A DNA stretch of 64,000 nt, taken from Baylisascaris procyonis (lineage: Eukaryota; Nematoda; Chromadorea; Rhabditida; Ascarididae). This document shows, piece by piece, positions 39,401 to 52,919 of the stretch. The notes beneath the pieces were generated by a model, which saw nothing but the letters and a program-made list of their open reading frames with translations, ran no database searches and was not told the origin of the DNA. The stretch's first letter is position 1, and the number at the start of each line of letters is the position of its first letter. The DNA is taken from assembly GCA_037389465.1 (NCBI GenBank), contig JAZARR010000193.1:372001-436000 (forward strand). The letters run 5' to 3'. The position numbers and the translations under genes are program-made.

Positions 39401-42400
39401 AAAAGGTTGCTAGGATGTGGGCAGTACATAATCAGCACGGAAATACGAACAAGAAGTGGACAGAATATATTCGATGATGAGAGAGGGGAGGGAGTTGAAG
39501 AAAAAGAAGGGAGAGAAGGAAACGGGGGAAGAGTGGCAACTTTTCTAGGTCATGTACCGAGAGGAGAGAAGGCTAATGATTGTAAACAGGGGAAAACGAT
39601 GCGTCTAATCCACCACTGCTCCAAATAATTCATACTAATAACGCAGCAGAAAAAAATCGTTTATTGAAATATTTTTCGCCTCAAATGCGTATAAAATTCA
39701 CTTCCACAGATGGGAATTAGCAAGGATGACGCTGTAGGGAATGCAAATGATGCACATACCATCCTGCATAGCCACACATAAGAATGTCCTCCCCCAGAGA
39801 AAGCAGACGAGGAAGGGAAGGAAGACTGGTTGTAAAGCAAAAGGCATCAACGCTGCCCCACCAACCCCCTTTCGCTGCCACATTCCATATCACTGAAAAA
39901 AAGTGAAAAACCACAGATAAGTATATCTATAACCAACCTGAATAAAACATTTCGGAAAGTATATCGACCATAAGGCGATAATTCTTGGGTGCATCATCAC
40001 ACAGCACTGTTAATAAGTCGTATGCCGACTTTATACTATCACCTGTTCCACACACCGGGACACATCGATTCGGCGAGATGGGTAGCGTGGTTGCCGATCG
40101 TGGCATCATGACTTGGTGATCGCTGCTGGTACCTACCAATTATAGACAACCTCAATGAAGCGTCATAGTGAATCTATTGAATTTGTGAACCAATTTATGA
40201 TCAATGACCAATAGATAAATTACGAAATATCACCTCCCACACTGCGCATATTCGTGCGTTTCCACATTTCCCAAAGTTTTTTACATCTTTTCACAAGTGG
40301 TGTCCTATTACTCTTGCTTTCATTCCTTTTTATTAATTAAGTATATGTTGCCTTCGTTTTTAGATTGGATGCATTTACTTGTCCCCTAATATTTGGTAGA
40401 AAATAGATTTTACTAAAATTTTCTATAAGTCAGAGGCTCGAAGAGAACAGGCAATTAGCAATAGGGGATATCCTTAGGCAAAAATATAGCATGGTTGGTT
40501 CAAAACTTAATCACCGTTCAATCTCGAAAATTTTCAACTGTATCTCTGATTTCCAGGTATAAGTTAAACTCATTCGTGCCGTACGGGGGAAAACAAGAAG
40601 GGACAATAGCCAACTACACAGATATTAAAGACTACATAGATATTAAAGATATTAAAGCAGACCTCCAACAGGCAACGCCAAAAAACTATAACATCCAAAC
40701 ACGTGGCCCAAAGATAAACAAAACACTAGAGACGATTAAAACGGAACAATTAAACTACTGGTAGAAAGGTCTCCAATACGATATTAAAGACCTTTAATAA
40801 TCGTACGCCTGATCGAAAGGCAGTTGCATTTAGCGAAATCACTACCTAAGCGTATGTAAAAACACGCCCAAACAAAAGGTTTTTTGTAATCTTACCAGCA
40901 CGTGAGGATATCGCCGAATGCGTAATGGATCGTTGAATGTGAGAGTCAGTTCCTTCTCGGGATCGTTCCATCTCTGTGAATGCTCGTGATGATGCCAAGA
41001 CATATTCATCAAGAAGTTGCTGCAAAACATTGATCAATGTCATCAGCTCAACAAATTAAAACCAAGACATATTCATGAAAGACCTCAACAAACCTTCCCA
41101 TCTACTAATCTTCTCCATTTACAGAAATTCTAGATGGTACCTTGTATACATACCACCTAGAAAGATCTATTCCACGCACAGGACAATTTCGTTGAAAATA
41201 CTACTGAATAAAAGCAGTTCAACTGATGCTGCAAGAATATTTTACATTACGATGCGCTAATGAATCGACTACCTAATATCCATCAGAACACCGAGTTTAC
41301 CATAGTAAGGCGACAAACATACTCTGACATATGCTACAGACACAAATCCAATAATGTCACAAGATAAAACTATTCTGGATTCCTTAATTCCTGATAATAT
41401 TTCAGAAAAACCTTTAAATATCGCAGTCATTTTAGTTCTATATAAAATTGAATATATGCCACACTATCATTTCAGTGCAAATATGATTCGCCTATGAGAA
41501 TCCATCAAAGTACAACCACTCATTCGTTAAACTAAGTCATCTATTCCATATTCAAAGGAGCAATTCAAAAGTGAGAGCTTTCAGCATATGTGCTGCACTA
41601 TACTCTTTCCTATAAACATTAAAACACTCTAATTTACAATAACAAAAATCCACCATACTATGCCTGGTTATTTATATAATCCACCATCTAAATAATCCAC
41701 TAAAATTTATTTACACCTAGTTTATTTATATATAATCCACCATCAACAATAAATGATACGTCCTTTTTTTGGTGCATTGCGATCGCCAGCTACAATGTAT
41801 TTCCATATAAAGTAAAAGAGATTAAATGAAAATACCCTGACGAATTGTTTGCCGTTTGCAGCAGAACCAATTGCCTCCTTATGTTCACTTGAAAGAAATG
41901 CAATCAAACAGCCACATACATCGAAATGCCCAATGAGAAGCGCATCGTTCGGGTAGCTCTCTTGATGCACTGCTGTGTGCCGCTACAATAAATATTTATT
42001 AAAACGTTAACCTTTAACACTAGACCCAACCTACCAACTATAAAAAAATAACGCTCTCCTATTAGTTCTAGAGTGTTGCATATGGAAATGGACGATAACG
42101 GCGGGGGAGGGGGGGAGGGGAGGCCAGATTACTTTTTCACAGTTCACATCACATCATATATATGTTACAAGCCTTCCAGGCCTCTAACATTCCACTCGCC
42201 TTGCCCTCCATTACCCATATATCTTTGTTTCCATTATTCACGAAGCAGTCATTGTTTAGTGCCTTCATAAAATAACTAAAAAGCATTTAATCATCCAAAA
42301 ATTACACCAATCATAAAAATATTACACGAAAACACCTCTATAAAGGACTTCAACAGGGCATCTTAAGTAGACGATTTTCCTATAAAATAATTAATAATTA

Positions 42401-45400
42401 CCAAACAATTAAGCAAATCTTTCATCGCTTCTACATACTACTTCACTTGCCATCATCCTCCGATTCCCGTTTATCCAACCACTTCTCCCAATCCCGATGA
42501 ATTCATATTCGCAAAAATTTAACGCTCCTCTCAAGCCAAACCTCGAACATTTTCTTCTAGGATTTCATATTTCTTGCAGAAGTTAATCCAACCTCTACTG
42601 ATGCCATTCCGCATCTCGGAGCATAAAATAAGGAACTAAAGACTTTTAAACCCTTACTTTTGCCGCATCCAGCCATTCCAGGATGTTATCAATCCGGGAA
42701 AGAACATTTTCAATATGCCCTTGGGCACTTCGACAGTGATCCAGCAACCTGCAAGTATGTCAATTAGTCCAGTGCTGCTGACACATACATCAAATGCTGT
42801 TCGTAATAATATTCTCAGGTATAGATGTGGATTTTCGGATCTCGACAAATATAATTACTAATTAATAAATGGTAATAAATGCAGTAATAACAAGTAAGGA
42901 GGCGCATCACAGAAGCAGGCAGGACATTTGCTCCTCCTTTTCCCTCACTTGAACAACAAATCTCATCACCAATAAACGAAAAGAAATTTCGAGTAACATT
43001 TTATATTTCAAACTACCCGACGACCCCTTAAAACCTTATGCAAAATAACAGTCCGTCATTCTGCCTAGCTTGCTTCCACCTTAACATTCAGAAGAAGAAA
43101 CCTGCACAACAACGTGAAATATTCGCCAGAAATTTGTGGTTTGTCATCGGTGAGTTCAGCGTGTTTGAAGAGCACATCGACTGTATGCAGCAGCAATGAG
43201 CATTCAGCTGCATTTGGCCTGCATACGATCTTACTGACCACAAGCACAACGTGCTTACGCACTCTCCTGTAAAGATCATTTTTATCACATTCACCTTCGC
43301 TGCTGAGTCAAATCGTTTCAAAAATCAAACAAGTGTGTAGTTCATCAAAAAATATCGCATTCAAAATAATATCACTCGAGGTTACTGCTGATGCTTTCTC
43401 ACTATTTACTGTCATAACTACACCACTTATTTACTAAATAATAAATAAAAAAGAACAAATACCACAATAACTAACTCGGTACCACACAGCAACAAATCGA
43501 CCACAAGTGAAGACCACATTTGCAGTTTCCGCATGATCACGGCCGCACCTTCAAGGCTCACTGCCGCTGTGCCCAAACAATCCAGACTGGTTATGGCTAC
43601 ATCTTCTTGTATCGTATTCATGTCCACCTTAAATGTCATATTTTAATAACTCAAGTTTCAATTTAAACTCATTTGCAATGCTCTGCACTTTTGTGTATAA
43701 CAATCATTAATGAGGCATGAAAATGGCAAATTAAGCCTCTGTAGATGGGAATGATTCCATCCTAAATAGAAACAACAAGCAGATAATTTCGGTCTTAACA
43801 GCAATATTCCGATAAACTTTATGAGAGAAGTTTCATCATTTCCTAGTTACTCTACAATCCCAAAGCAAAGAATAAAGATAAATTTAGAGGAATTGGGAGG
43901 ACCCCATCGGTATCATTGCATCCTCCAATCCACTTCTGCCACAATACTTATAGCAACAGGCGTTTTTAAACGATCACGCTAATAATTTTCAGCTGCGACC
44001 ATTTTACTCGTAACGTTGCTGGGTGGTGACGAAACTGTAAAGGCTCCCATCAAGGGAAACATACTTAAGACACAAGGTTTCTTGAGACCAGTACGCCTGG
44101 ACTTCCCACTCTTGCCTTTGCGGCGGGCAGTGAGGCAGGTGGTAGTCACTGTTCTTTTTAGCTTCTTCCGGTTGGGGATGGGAACCAATCAACGGATAGA
44201 CTAGATTCCTCTCTATCGTAAAGCGCCAAGACAAATTCATTAAATGAATAGGCTCATTTCAGCATAGACGACTAACCAGCTGTTGTGATGCAATAATAGC
44301 CTCCACTGATGAGTCAGCTGGAGCGTTCGGAGTCGTTATGAGTAAAGGAATCCGCCTCGAACCAGCTGCCCATACAACACGCATCAAAGAATCCATCAAC
44401 GACTCCTCAATATAAAAAAGATTCGAAAGATGATCTAGAGAACTCCATACGACTCCAAAGCACGATATATCCACGGCGATTCGATCACAGTACTAAAAAT
44501 AGACATGTAATAGATAGAACAAAGAAAGAGATTCGTTACGGATTTCTTAAAGCAGCGAAACCAGTTCCATATTTGGAAATCCCCTCAAATGCAGGATTTT
44601 TGTGCTCACTGTAATTTACTGGATTGGCCAAGTTCAAGAACTTCGTCAACCTCCTTAGCACTGAAAAACTTAACAGCGACTGGGGATCGGAATGATAAAT
44701 GTCATAGCGCATTGAGAGAAAAGAATGAAATGTGCATCAGCCACCTTCCAGTATGGAAGAGTTGGTATGGGGCAGCGAGAATAGGTGAACATGAAACCAG
44801 AAAGGGAATTTTAGAGAGAAAATTTAGTAAGTTCCCCTATGAAATGAATTCTCCTTAGTTCGATTCCAAAAAGGTTACAACTCCTGATGCTCCACACATC
44901 CTCTCTGCCGCCTTTCAGTCATCCGTAAGGGAATGCAAAGAATACCTAGAAAAGAAATTTTGCAAATGCAACTCTCAATTGCCATACATTCGCTACAATT
45001 GCAACACCACTTCTGAGAGCATCTCATAATCATGTGTTAGAGAAGGACACTTCCAATAAGGCAAGCAGTTGAAGATATTGCATAACTATCTAGAAACTTT
45101 CATTCACTGAACGATGACTGACCTCTTTGTATAGTTGCTGATCTCTTCCCAACATTCGAGCCGTTTCGCTATGAGCACGTTCGGTGGGACCACATAATGC
45201 TCGATTCTGTAAAACTTTATTGCTAAACCTGTAATAACGTTATGTTTCATTTTATTTTACCTAATTATGATACCTAAACCTGTCATTTTACCAGCAATTT
45301 AAACAAATGTTATCAGAAGCATTTTGAATACGAAGAATAATTAAAAACACAAACCCTAAATATCCTTTAAAAAAAACCCTAAAACACAAACCATAAATCG

Positions 45401-48400
45401 CTTGTATTATTCCAGGTGTAATTCTGCAATAATTTACAACACCTGGAGTCACTGTCGGTTCTTTGCGAAAGTGAGCTGGAGCATTCTCATTCTCATACAC
45501 ATGCTTCACGTTCTAAAGAAATCCTAGACATATTCGCCAAATTGTGCAAATTATAGCAATTAAACAACTTCAACATGAATGTTTTCTCTAGCTAACAAAT
45601 GAGATTGTTCTATCTACAGATGATGTTTATCACTTTGGTTTTACAATCGACTATGAGTTCCATTATCAACGGCGATGTTTCAATCGTGCTAAAAAGTCGT
45701 CGAAAACTGTAACCTGTGTTCTCGGCGCTTTATAGCGCAGCATTATCAAAAGCATTACCAAAAACCTTCATTACTTACTGCAGATGGAATCTAGAATACT
45801 GTACTCCTTGGTCGCCTTCTTAGTTACTTTTTCATATTTAGTCCCTTTTTTGGTGTCTTATACCTAACTATTAGAGAATATCAGAAGCGCTTAACGCGCA
45901 ACGCCCGTTGCAAAGTTCACCGTGGGTCTAATACGGATGGTGTAGATGGCATCCTTATTAAATATCTATAAGACGTCTACTAGGCGAACAATCTTCAACG
46001 TGGAATCACAGGAATATCGAAGTTCAAGTTCGATTCGATCCATTCAGAGATATTTCACTTCTCTCACTTATTTGGTAATAGTGCTGTTGAAGGTCGGAGC
46101 CGGTCAGCTGGAGTTTGAAAGATAGAGCGGGCACATCAATAATATAGGCAGAGAATAGATTCTAAGTTTATATAGAAAAGAATTAGAAATGCCCACGTCG
46201 TCACACCTACGACCACTAGACTGTTCTATTGTGGTTTTTATATACGCCAAATTGATACAATTCATGGTAATCTATATAATGTTATGCAATCATCCCTTTA
46301 CTATAACAAACATCCATCTCTACTCCAATCAATTCGTCTCTTAACATGACAATAACATTAAAAAGAAGGATTAGGCATAATAACAATAACCCTAAAACTA
46401 ATATAGTCTTGCCACATTTTACATCAACCACAACAAGCAGTAATCAAGCTTGAATCTACACGCTACGCTTAGCATATTTTTGTAGCATATGATGTGCTCA
46501 AATCCTAGTTGCCCTCATTAACTACATATTGTCACAATTACTACTACATTAGATCTTCCACATTATTCACTAATACCAGCCTCCCCTCCCCCTTCCCAAA
46601 AGAAGAATTTAAAAGAACAAAGAACAATGAACATGCCTTAACTATAGCGGCCACCGAGAGCACAAATTTTGTGATGCACATCAACCACCACAATGCCATT
46701 GTGCATGCCGAAGTATCCCATCGGCGTAGTAGAAGTGGATCATCGAGAAATGAAAACACTGCCAAACAACTCGCCGACGAAAAGAACGAACGCTGCAAAC
46801 AAAAATAAACCTCCGTGATAATCTTCAGTCCCAATTACGCAGAGCATGCATTTTCTTGAACGTTACTATACACAAACTATTACCCACAGCCACCGTATTC
46901 TTAGAATTAATACCACCTCCCCCTATTGAAAGCAAAGAGCTTTTCTGGATATCTTCCATTGCATTCTTCACAGGTCTTAACAAAACAAGATATTCATCGC
47001 GTCCATTAGGAACTTCTGATGTAATTTCATCTGAAATCGGACGTTCTAGTTTCATTATTTCTTTCCTTCGGCGCATTCCTCAACAGAATTACCGTAAAAC
47101 TTGACTATAAGCCCTACACTTTCAGGTTAGGGAAGAGGGGATGAGAGAGACTATGATTAGGAGACGAGAAAGGTTAAGGGATGGAGATGCGAGAGGAGCG
47201 CAGGAATCTTATTCATTTCCTGCGAATGAACACCATAAAAGATGGAGTCCCAGATTATTAAAAAGAAAATAATTGCAAGATGCGCTAAGTTGCCATCAAA
47301 ATACTAGAAAATATTGACTGGCAATAAACAATTTATAAATACTATCAAATACTAACTATCAATCCTTTAACACTTATAGCCAAATCAAACAATCTGCCAT
47401 ATTTTAGGGTCTTCAAATCGGAATAAACAGCCATGGGATCTTAACAGAAATTTTAGACAGGGAACAAATAACAGATAAAAGGCATTACTTATCAATACAA
47501 TATATCCCAATTCAACAGTCGAATCTAGTAGATTAATTAGTAACCTGGAAAGATGTGGCGCTTTGAAGAGCATGCGCATTCGATGGTAACAGCATTGAGT
47601 GCAAGACCCTCAATAAATAGAGTGCTCTGCTTGGTGTCTCCGATGGCAATATATCGGCTAGTCGATGTGACTCCGTTAATTCGCTGAGAATATTCATTGA
47701 CAACATGTCAGCGGGTATTTGACTGCAAAAACTTTTCTTGACTTATGTATATATCAAATGTGAGAAGGACATCCTATCAATTTAGGTTAGGTGCTAATCA
47801 ATATAAAATAAACAGACAAAACAATATTTTTTTGATGTGAAAATATATATGCTCATCGATTCATACTTTCCAATCAAGAGTAACTATAACGATAAAGAAA
47901 TAAAGCAAGGTTAAACAACGCAAAAAAAGACTTACACCTATAAAGTAACTATAACGACAAGGCAACCTCTCAAACTATATTAAAATAAACCTTATAACCG
48001 ATCGAGAAATAAAATAAGGTTAAACAATACAACGCTAAAGGGTAGGTAAAGGAGAAAGGGGAATAACCAACCGACCGAGAAAATAAGAGTAAATACGCGC
48101 AAATGCTCCTAGTGCTACTCCCTGCCAATGATGAAGATGTGCTCTATATATCGTTTCCAAAAATTTTCCAACCCTAGCAGAAATTGAAGAAAATAAAGTT
48201 AAAAGTGAAAAAAATAAAGAAAAACCAATGCGACTTATGCACTGATGTAAAGAAAAGTTATTGAAACTTCGCATCTGCCAAAAATTTTTTCTCAAGTTGA
48301 GCATTCATTTGAATGGCAGCGAATAGGAATTAAAAGAAAAGATATAACCACGATAACACAAAACCAAAAAACCCACTTAAGCACTCTAGAAGCTGCATCG

Positions 48401-51400
48401 CGAAGTTCTCCACATCCGTACTCGTATCCAATATCGGCAAGAGTATAAAGGAAGCGTACATGATCTGGATTAGCCGCGATCGCTGCACCTGGCAGCAAAC
48501 GTTCATCATCCTCTCCCGAAGATGTTATTACTTCACTGAAACGAATTCCATTCATAATTCTCTTAAATGATACCACAAGCCTAAACTACAACGCCAAACG
48601 GTCGCATATCACGATTTGTATTTCCCATCACACATGTTTCGTTTATATACTTCGATCAGGAAAAATTCCCGAAAGATGGGTAAAGGAAAAGGAAAAAGAG
48701 ATCCCCGTAACGCCTAAATATACTTTAGTCAAATCCATGGAATAAAAATAAAATAAATATTTAACGCTTACTTTTCGGCAGCATATTTGAGCCCTCTAAC
48801 AGGAAATTACAAAAAGTGCTTTCGAAGGTGACAATTCATTTTTCTAGCTTTCTTTCAAGCACCACAAGCAATCATTCTGCCAGCATATCACTGAAATCAA
48901 AAACCGGTTGTTCACACTTCATCCATCTAAATGTTATTATAGCTTACTCGCTCAACTCCACTAATATGACAGTATAGAAGTTAATGCAAATACTATTGAA
49001 ATTATATGCTAATATTATAGCAATTAAACAAATCAACAAATAATACAACAGCTGCAACATTAATTCCAATGCACTGCATTTTCTTGATTGAAAGATGTCC
49101 TCATATAGGCAATCCATTATTCTCAAAACTCATTTAGTCCTCGAAAATACGCCATACTCCACCCAATCTCAAAATCTCTGCACCACCTGGGGAGCAAAAA
49201 ACAAGAAATTAAGCAAGTTGTAAAAATAAGATACTAACCTCGGCTCCGGACTAGAATCTGAGCTAGTCGTAAATCTTGCGGTCCAACTGGTCGGATGGGA
49301 AAGTGAGAATCGTACCATCATTGGTGTAGTGCCATCAATGCCCAATTCGCCCAATGTTTTTCTACGCTCTCTCAGGTCGAACATCTTTGCTTCATCCGAC
49401 ATGCTATTCTTTCGTTGAATACCTAATTGAAATCGTGCCATTACACCGTCCACGCAACATCCCTCCCAGCCACGTATACGATCCTCGATCTGAAAAAAAG
49501 GATAAATCATTTGCGCTAACGACTATGCTACATCTACAGTGAGGCAGTAATATACTTTTAAATGTCCATTATTGAGAATGCCTTTTGCGGACTGTTCTTA
49601 CGCTTCAGATAACGTAAAATTTCATAAACAAATTGTACTTTTTCTAACTTGATCTATGTTCTATCCGCTTAGGCAAAAGTTTTCTCAAATGCTATGATTA
49701 CACCTTTAAATGCTCACCTTTAAACTACGGAGTTGACGCTATAATTACTACAAAATAAAGGACAACTTCGACGCTACTACCGGAAAATTACAAATAAACT
49801 TGTTCCACTAAGTCATTTCAATTTTTGATGCTTTAATACCAGTTTAAAAGAAATTAATTACAATCTTGACATAAGCAATAAAAATGCAATCAACTACGCG
49901 GTGCCCACGAGTGATAATATTATCACCGTTCAATTGTCACAGTGATAACACATCATAGTATCATTCAAAGATTATATTAATGAAAGTCAGTAAGCGCTTA
50001 CAATCACATCTGATTATCAGCAAATAAGAGTACAATTTCAGATATCCATTAATAACACCTCATTATTTTCCATTACTGGGACAATGGTACCATTTATCTA
50101 ATGGTGAAAGTAAATCAAAGTGAATAAAAACAAAAAAAACAGCAGAATGATAAGAGTATACCAATGATTTAACGGTGGAGATTGCCATATTACTGTGTAC
50201 TGGGAATGTTTCCTCCTCATTTATACTGCTCGACGTATTACTTCCTGAAATAATCCATGAACATATGCACTTGCCATAATTATCAAACAACTAACACCCA
50301 ACAACTCGATTTTCAGCTTTCACCTCTCTTCGTCAAACTCATAATAAAGAACGGTGGTGAAAGGAACTAAATCCATTTAAAGAACGTCGGCGAGACTATT
50401 TTTCCAAGCATTGAAGGCGATTTCAAAGCAGAATAGAATCTTTTTGAAGGATGGTGTGAAGAACGCCCCCATCACCCTCCTCCCTTCCTGTAAGAAGAGT
50501 TTGGACTGTACATAGAAAAATACTAGATAATTCAGCCCTTCTGCTTTGAAATATAAAAATATTATGTTTCATTTTTATCATTTGTAATAAAGAACTTATC
50601 TCCACTCTCCACTGCTTTTTGTTATATGAACATAAACGAGGGAATACATTATGGCAAATTTTGCAAGGCATCCCCCCATACGAACACAACTCTGATAGTG
50701 GAGGGTGCCACCCTCTGAGCTAGATATAAAAAGAATTTTCAATAAGACACAAAATATATCTAGCCATATTATAGATCTATCCCTCCCTCAAACTAGCGCT
50801 ACTTAAAACAACTAAAAACAGGAGGCCCGCTGAATAGTGAGCTAGGATATGACAACAACGGAATCAAAAAGAAAAGCTCTAAAATTTCCGGAATCAGAAG
50901 CTGAATGCAATTTCTGATAATCTCGTTTAAGTTGCTAAACTGAAACCGCGAAAATCGCCCGAATCCGGAATTACGGGGTTAGTACCGGAATACGGGTGCA
51001 GATTTAAATCCGGAATTGCGGAATTAGCATCGGAGTTTCAAAGAAAGTAACTCTCTGAATGAAACACGCAGAATTACTAGAGAGCGAAAAGGAAATGAAT
51101 CGAATGCGAATCGCAATCCAAATTCCAACAAATCGCAATCTAAATTCTTTTTGTAATACATTAATTAATAACGGAAAAAAATTCCAAGAGCTCTTTTAAT
51201 TTACGGGGCAATAATTTAAAAAAAAGTTTTTCTAAAAAATTCACAATACTAACCTGAGAAATCAAAACTCGATGAAGGGTTCTTCGTATCAAATTGCTTC
51301 CGTAGTAATTGCAATTGCTCCACTGCAAATAAAACGGCTCCACTTTCAAAGAAAAACGCTTGAAACGAATAAATAATGAAATTTTCCAACCATTTTACAC

Positions 51401-52828
51401 TGTCTCAACCGGAAAATCCCTTAATTTCGAAGACCAGCATCAAAGAATAAAAGAGATTAAGAAGCTTGAAGGAGATATTTTAACTTCAAACACTTTCCCC
51501 GGCGACAACGCCACATTTTCCCGAAAAAAGATAGAAACGGCTGATGGTGAAAACAATGAGGAATTTCTTCGAAGAATTTCACGATTATAAGAAACTAAAC
51601 AGCCACAATTATCTGGAACAACGAGTGTTCCCTACCACCAGTAACCTAAATTGTATGTCTTTTGTTACAAAAGAAAACGAAAATCACAATTTCAAGCTTC
51701 CTTTTCTAGGAATTTTGGCATTTTTCAGCTGAAAACAAAAGAAAATCGATGCGTAAAATAACCGACCTGGAAAAAGAACAGTTAAGGTGAAGCAATGGCC
51801 AAGACAAGCCAGCAGAAGTGGTGGACGACTTCGTTCGTGAATAGCGCAATCTTCATCAAATGCACAGATATAACAATGAAGTGCCTGCAATACAATTCAC
51901 AACATCAACTCATATCCCATACGAAACGTGCAAACCTTATGACATATGTAACATTAACACTGATAGGAGCCGGAAGTAAAGTGAGCTCTTAATTTTATTT
52001 TATATTAAATAACAGTTTTAAGTCCTTTTTTTTGCAATTCACAACAATGTAGTAATGCTGCCGCTAATAATGGCATTGGTAACACTAAGTAACTAAGAAT
52101 TAGCCTAACAATAAGACGTTGGCATGTATAAGGCAGCCTTGGCCAATAGGTGCATGGTCCACTCCTTTACATACTAACTTCGAGGAAAATGGCCTAGTCA
52201 TACCTTGCCGAACTACACTGTTCATATGCCACCTTTGAACCCTTGCTCATGAAGATCACTTGACAGAGAGTGTTGTAAAGCCTGCCCTACAGACGTTACT
52301 GGTTCATGGGGTGGACAGTGAAGATAGCAACTAAAGAAAGGAGTGGAGGATAGAAAGGACCACCCAAAATTCATTATGTCATATGCGGCGCGTCGTTCGA
52401 GCTAAAGAAATAGCTTAAACACTTAGCACATGCCCTATTTGACCGAATTCTGGTGCCCGAAATTCTGTAGCTTTCTTATAAAAGAACTGCCCTCCTCCAC
52501 ATACGTGACGACTAAAGTGGAAAGATCCACATGTGATTAAATATGACGTGATCGCCAAATGCTTCCAATGGCGACAGAATTTTAAACCACTTCAACCAAT
52601 AAAAAAAATCTGCACCTACCACTAAACCTCTAAAAGTAAACGTACTCTCCCCTCCCATAGCCAATACTCCTTTTCAACCAAGTTGCAAAAAAAAAAAAAA
52701 AATGTTTTAAAACAACATTCGATGAGACATAAAATGCTTTTGCATCTAAAAAAATTTTTGGATGATAAGCTCTTCCTCCATAACATTCCTTCCAAGATTT
52801 ATGATTAGCAAGGGATTTATCTGAGATA

Positions 52829-52919
<91 letters not shown>

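Noticed and set aside
46825..47076. 84-codon minus-strand open frame with a plausible acceptor
   Set aside because: It does not fit the phase between exons 18 and 20 and has no similarity to the USP9X segment expected there.
52630..52917. Tyr-Ile repeat protein
   Set aside because: Translation of the (TA)n microsatellite; the same applies to 8,072-8,365.
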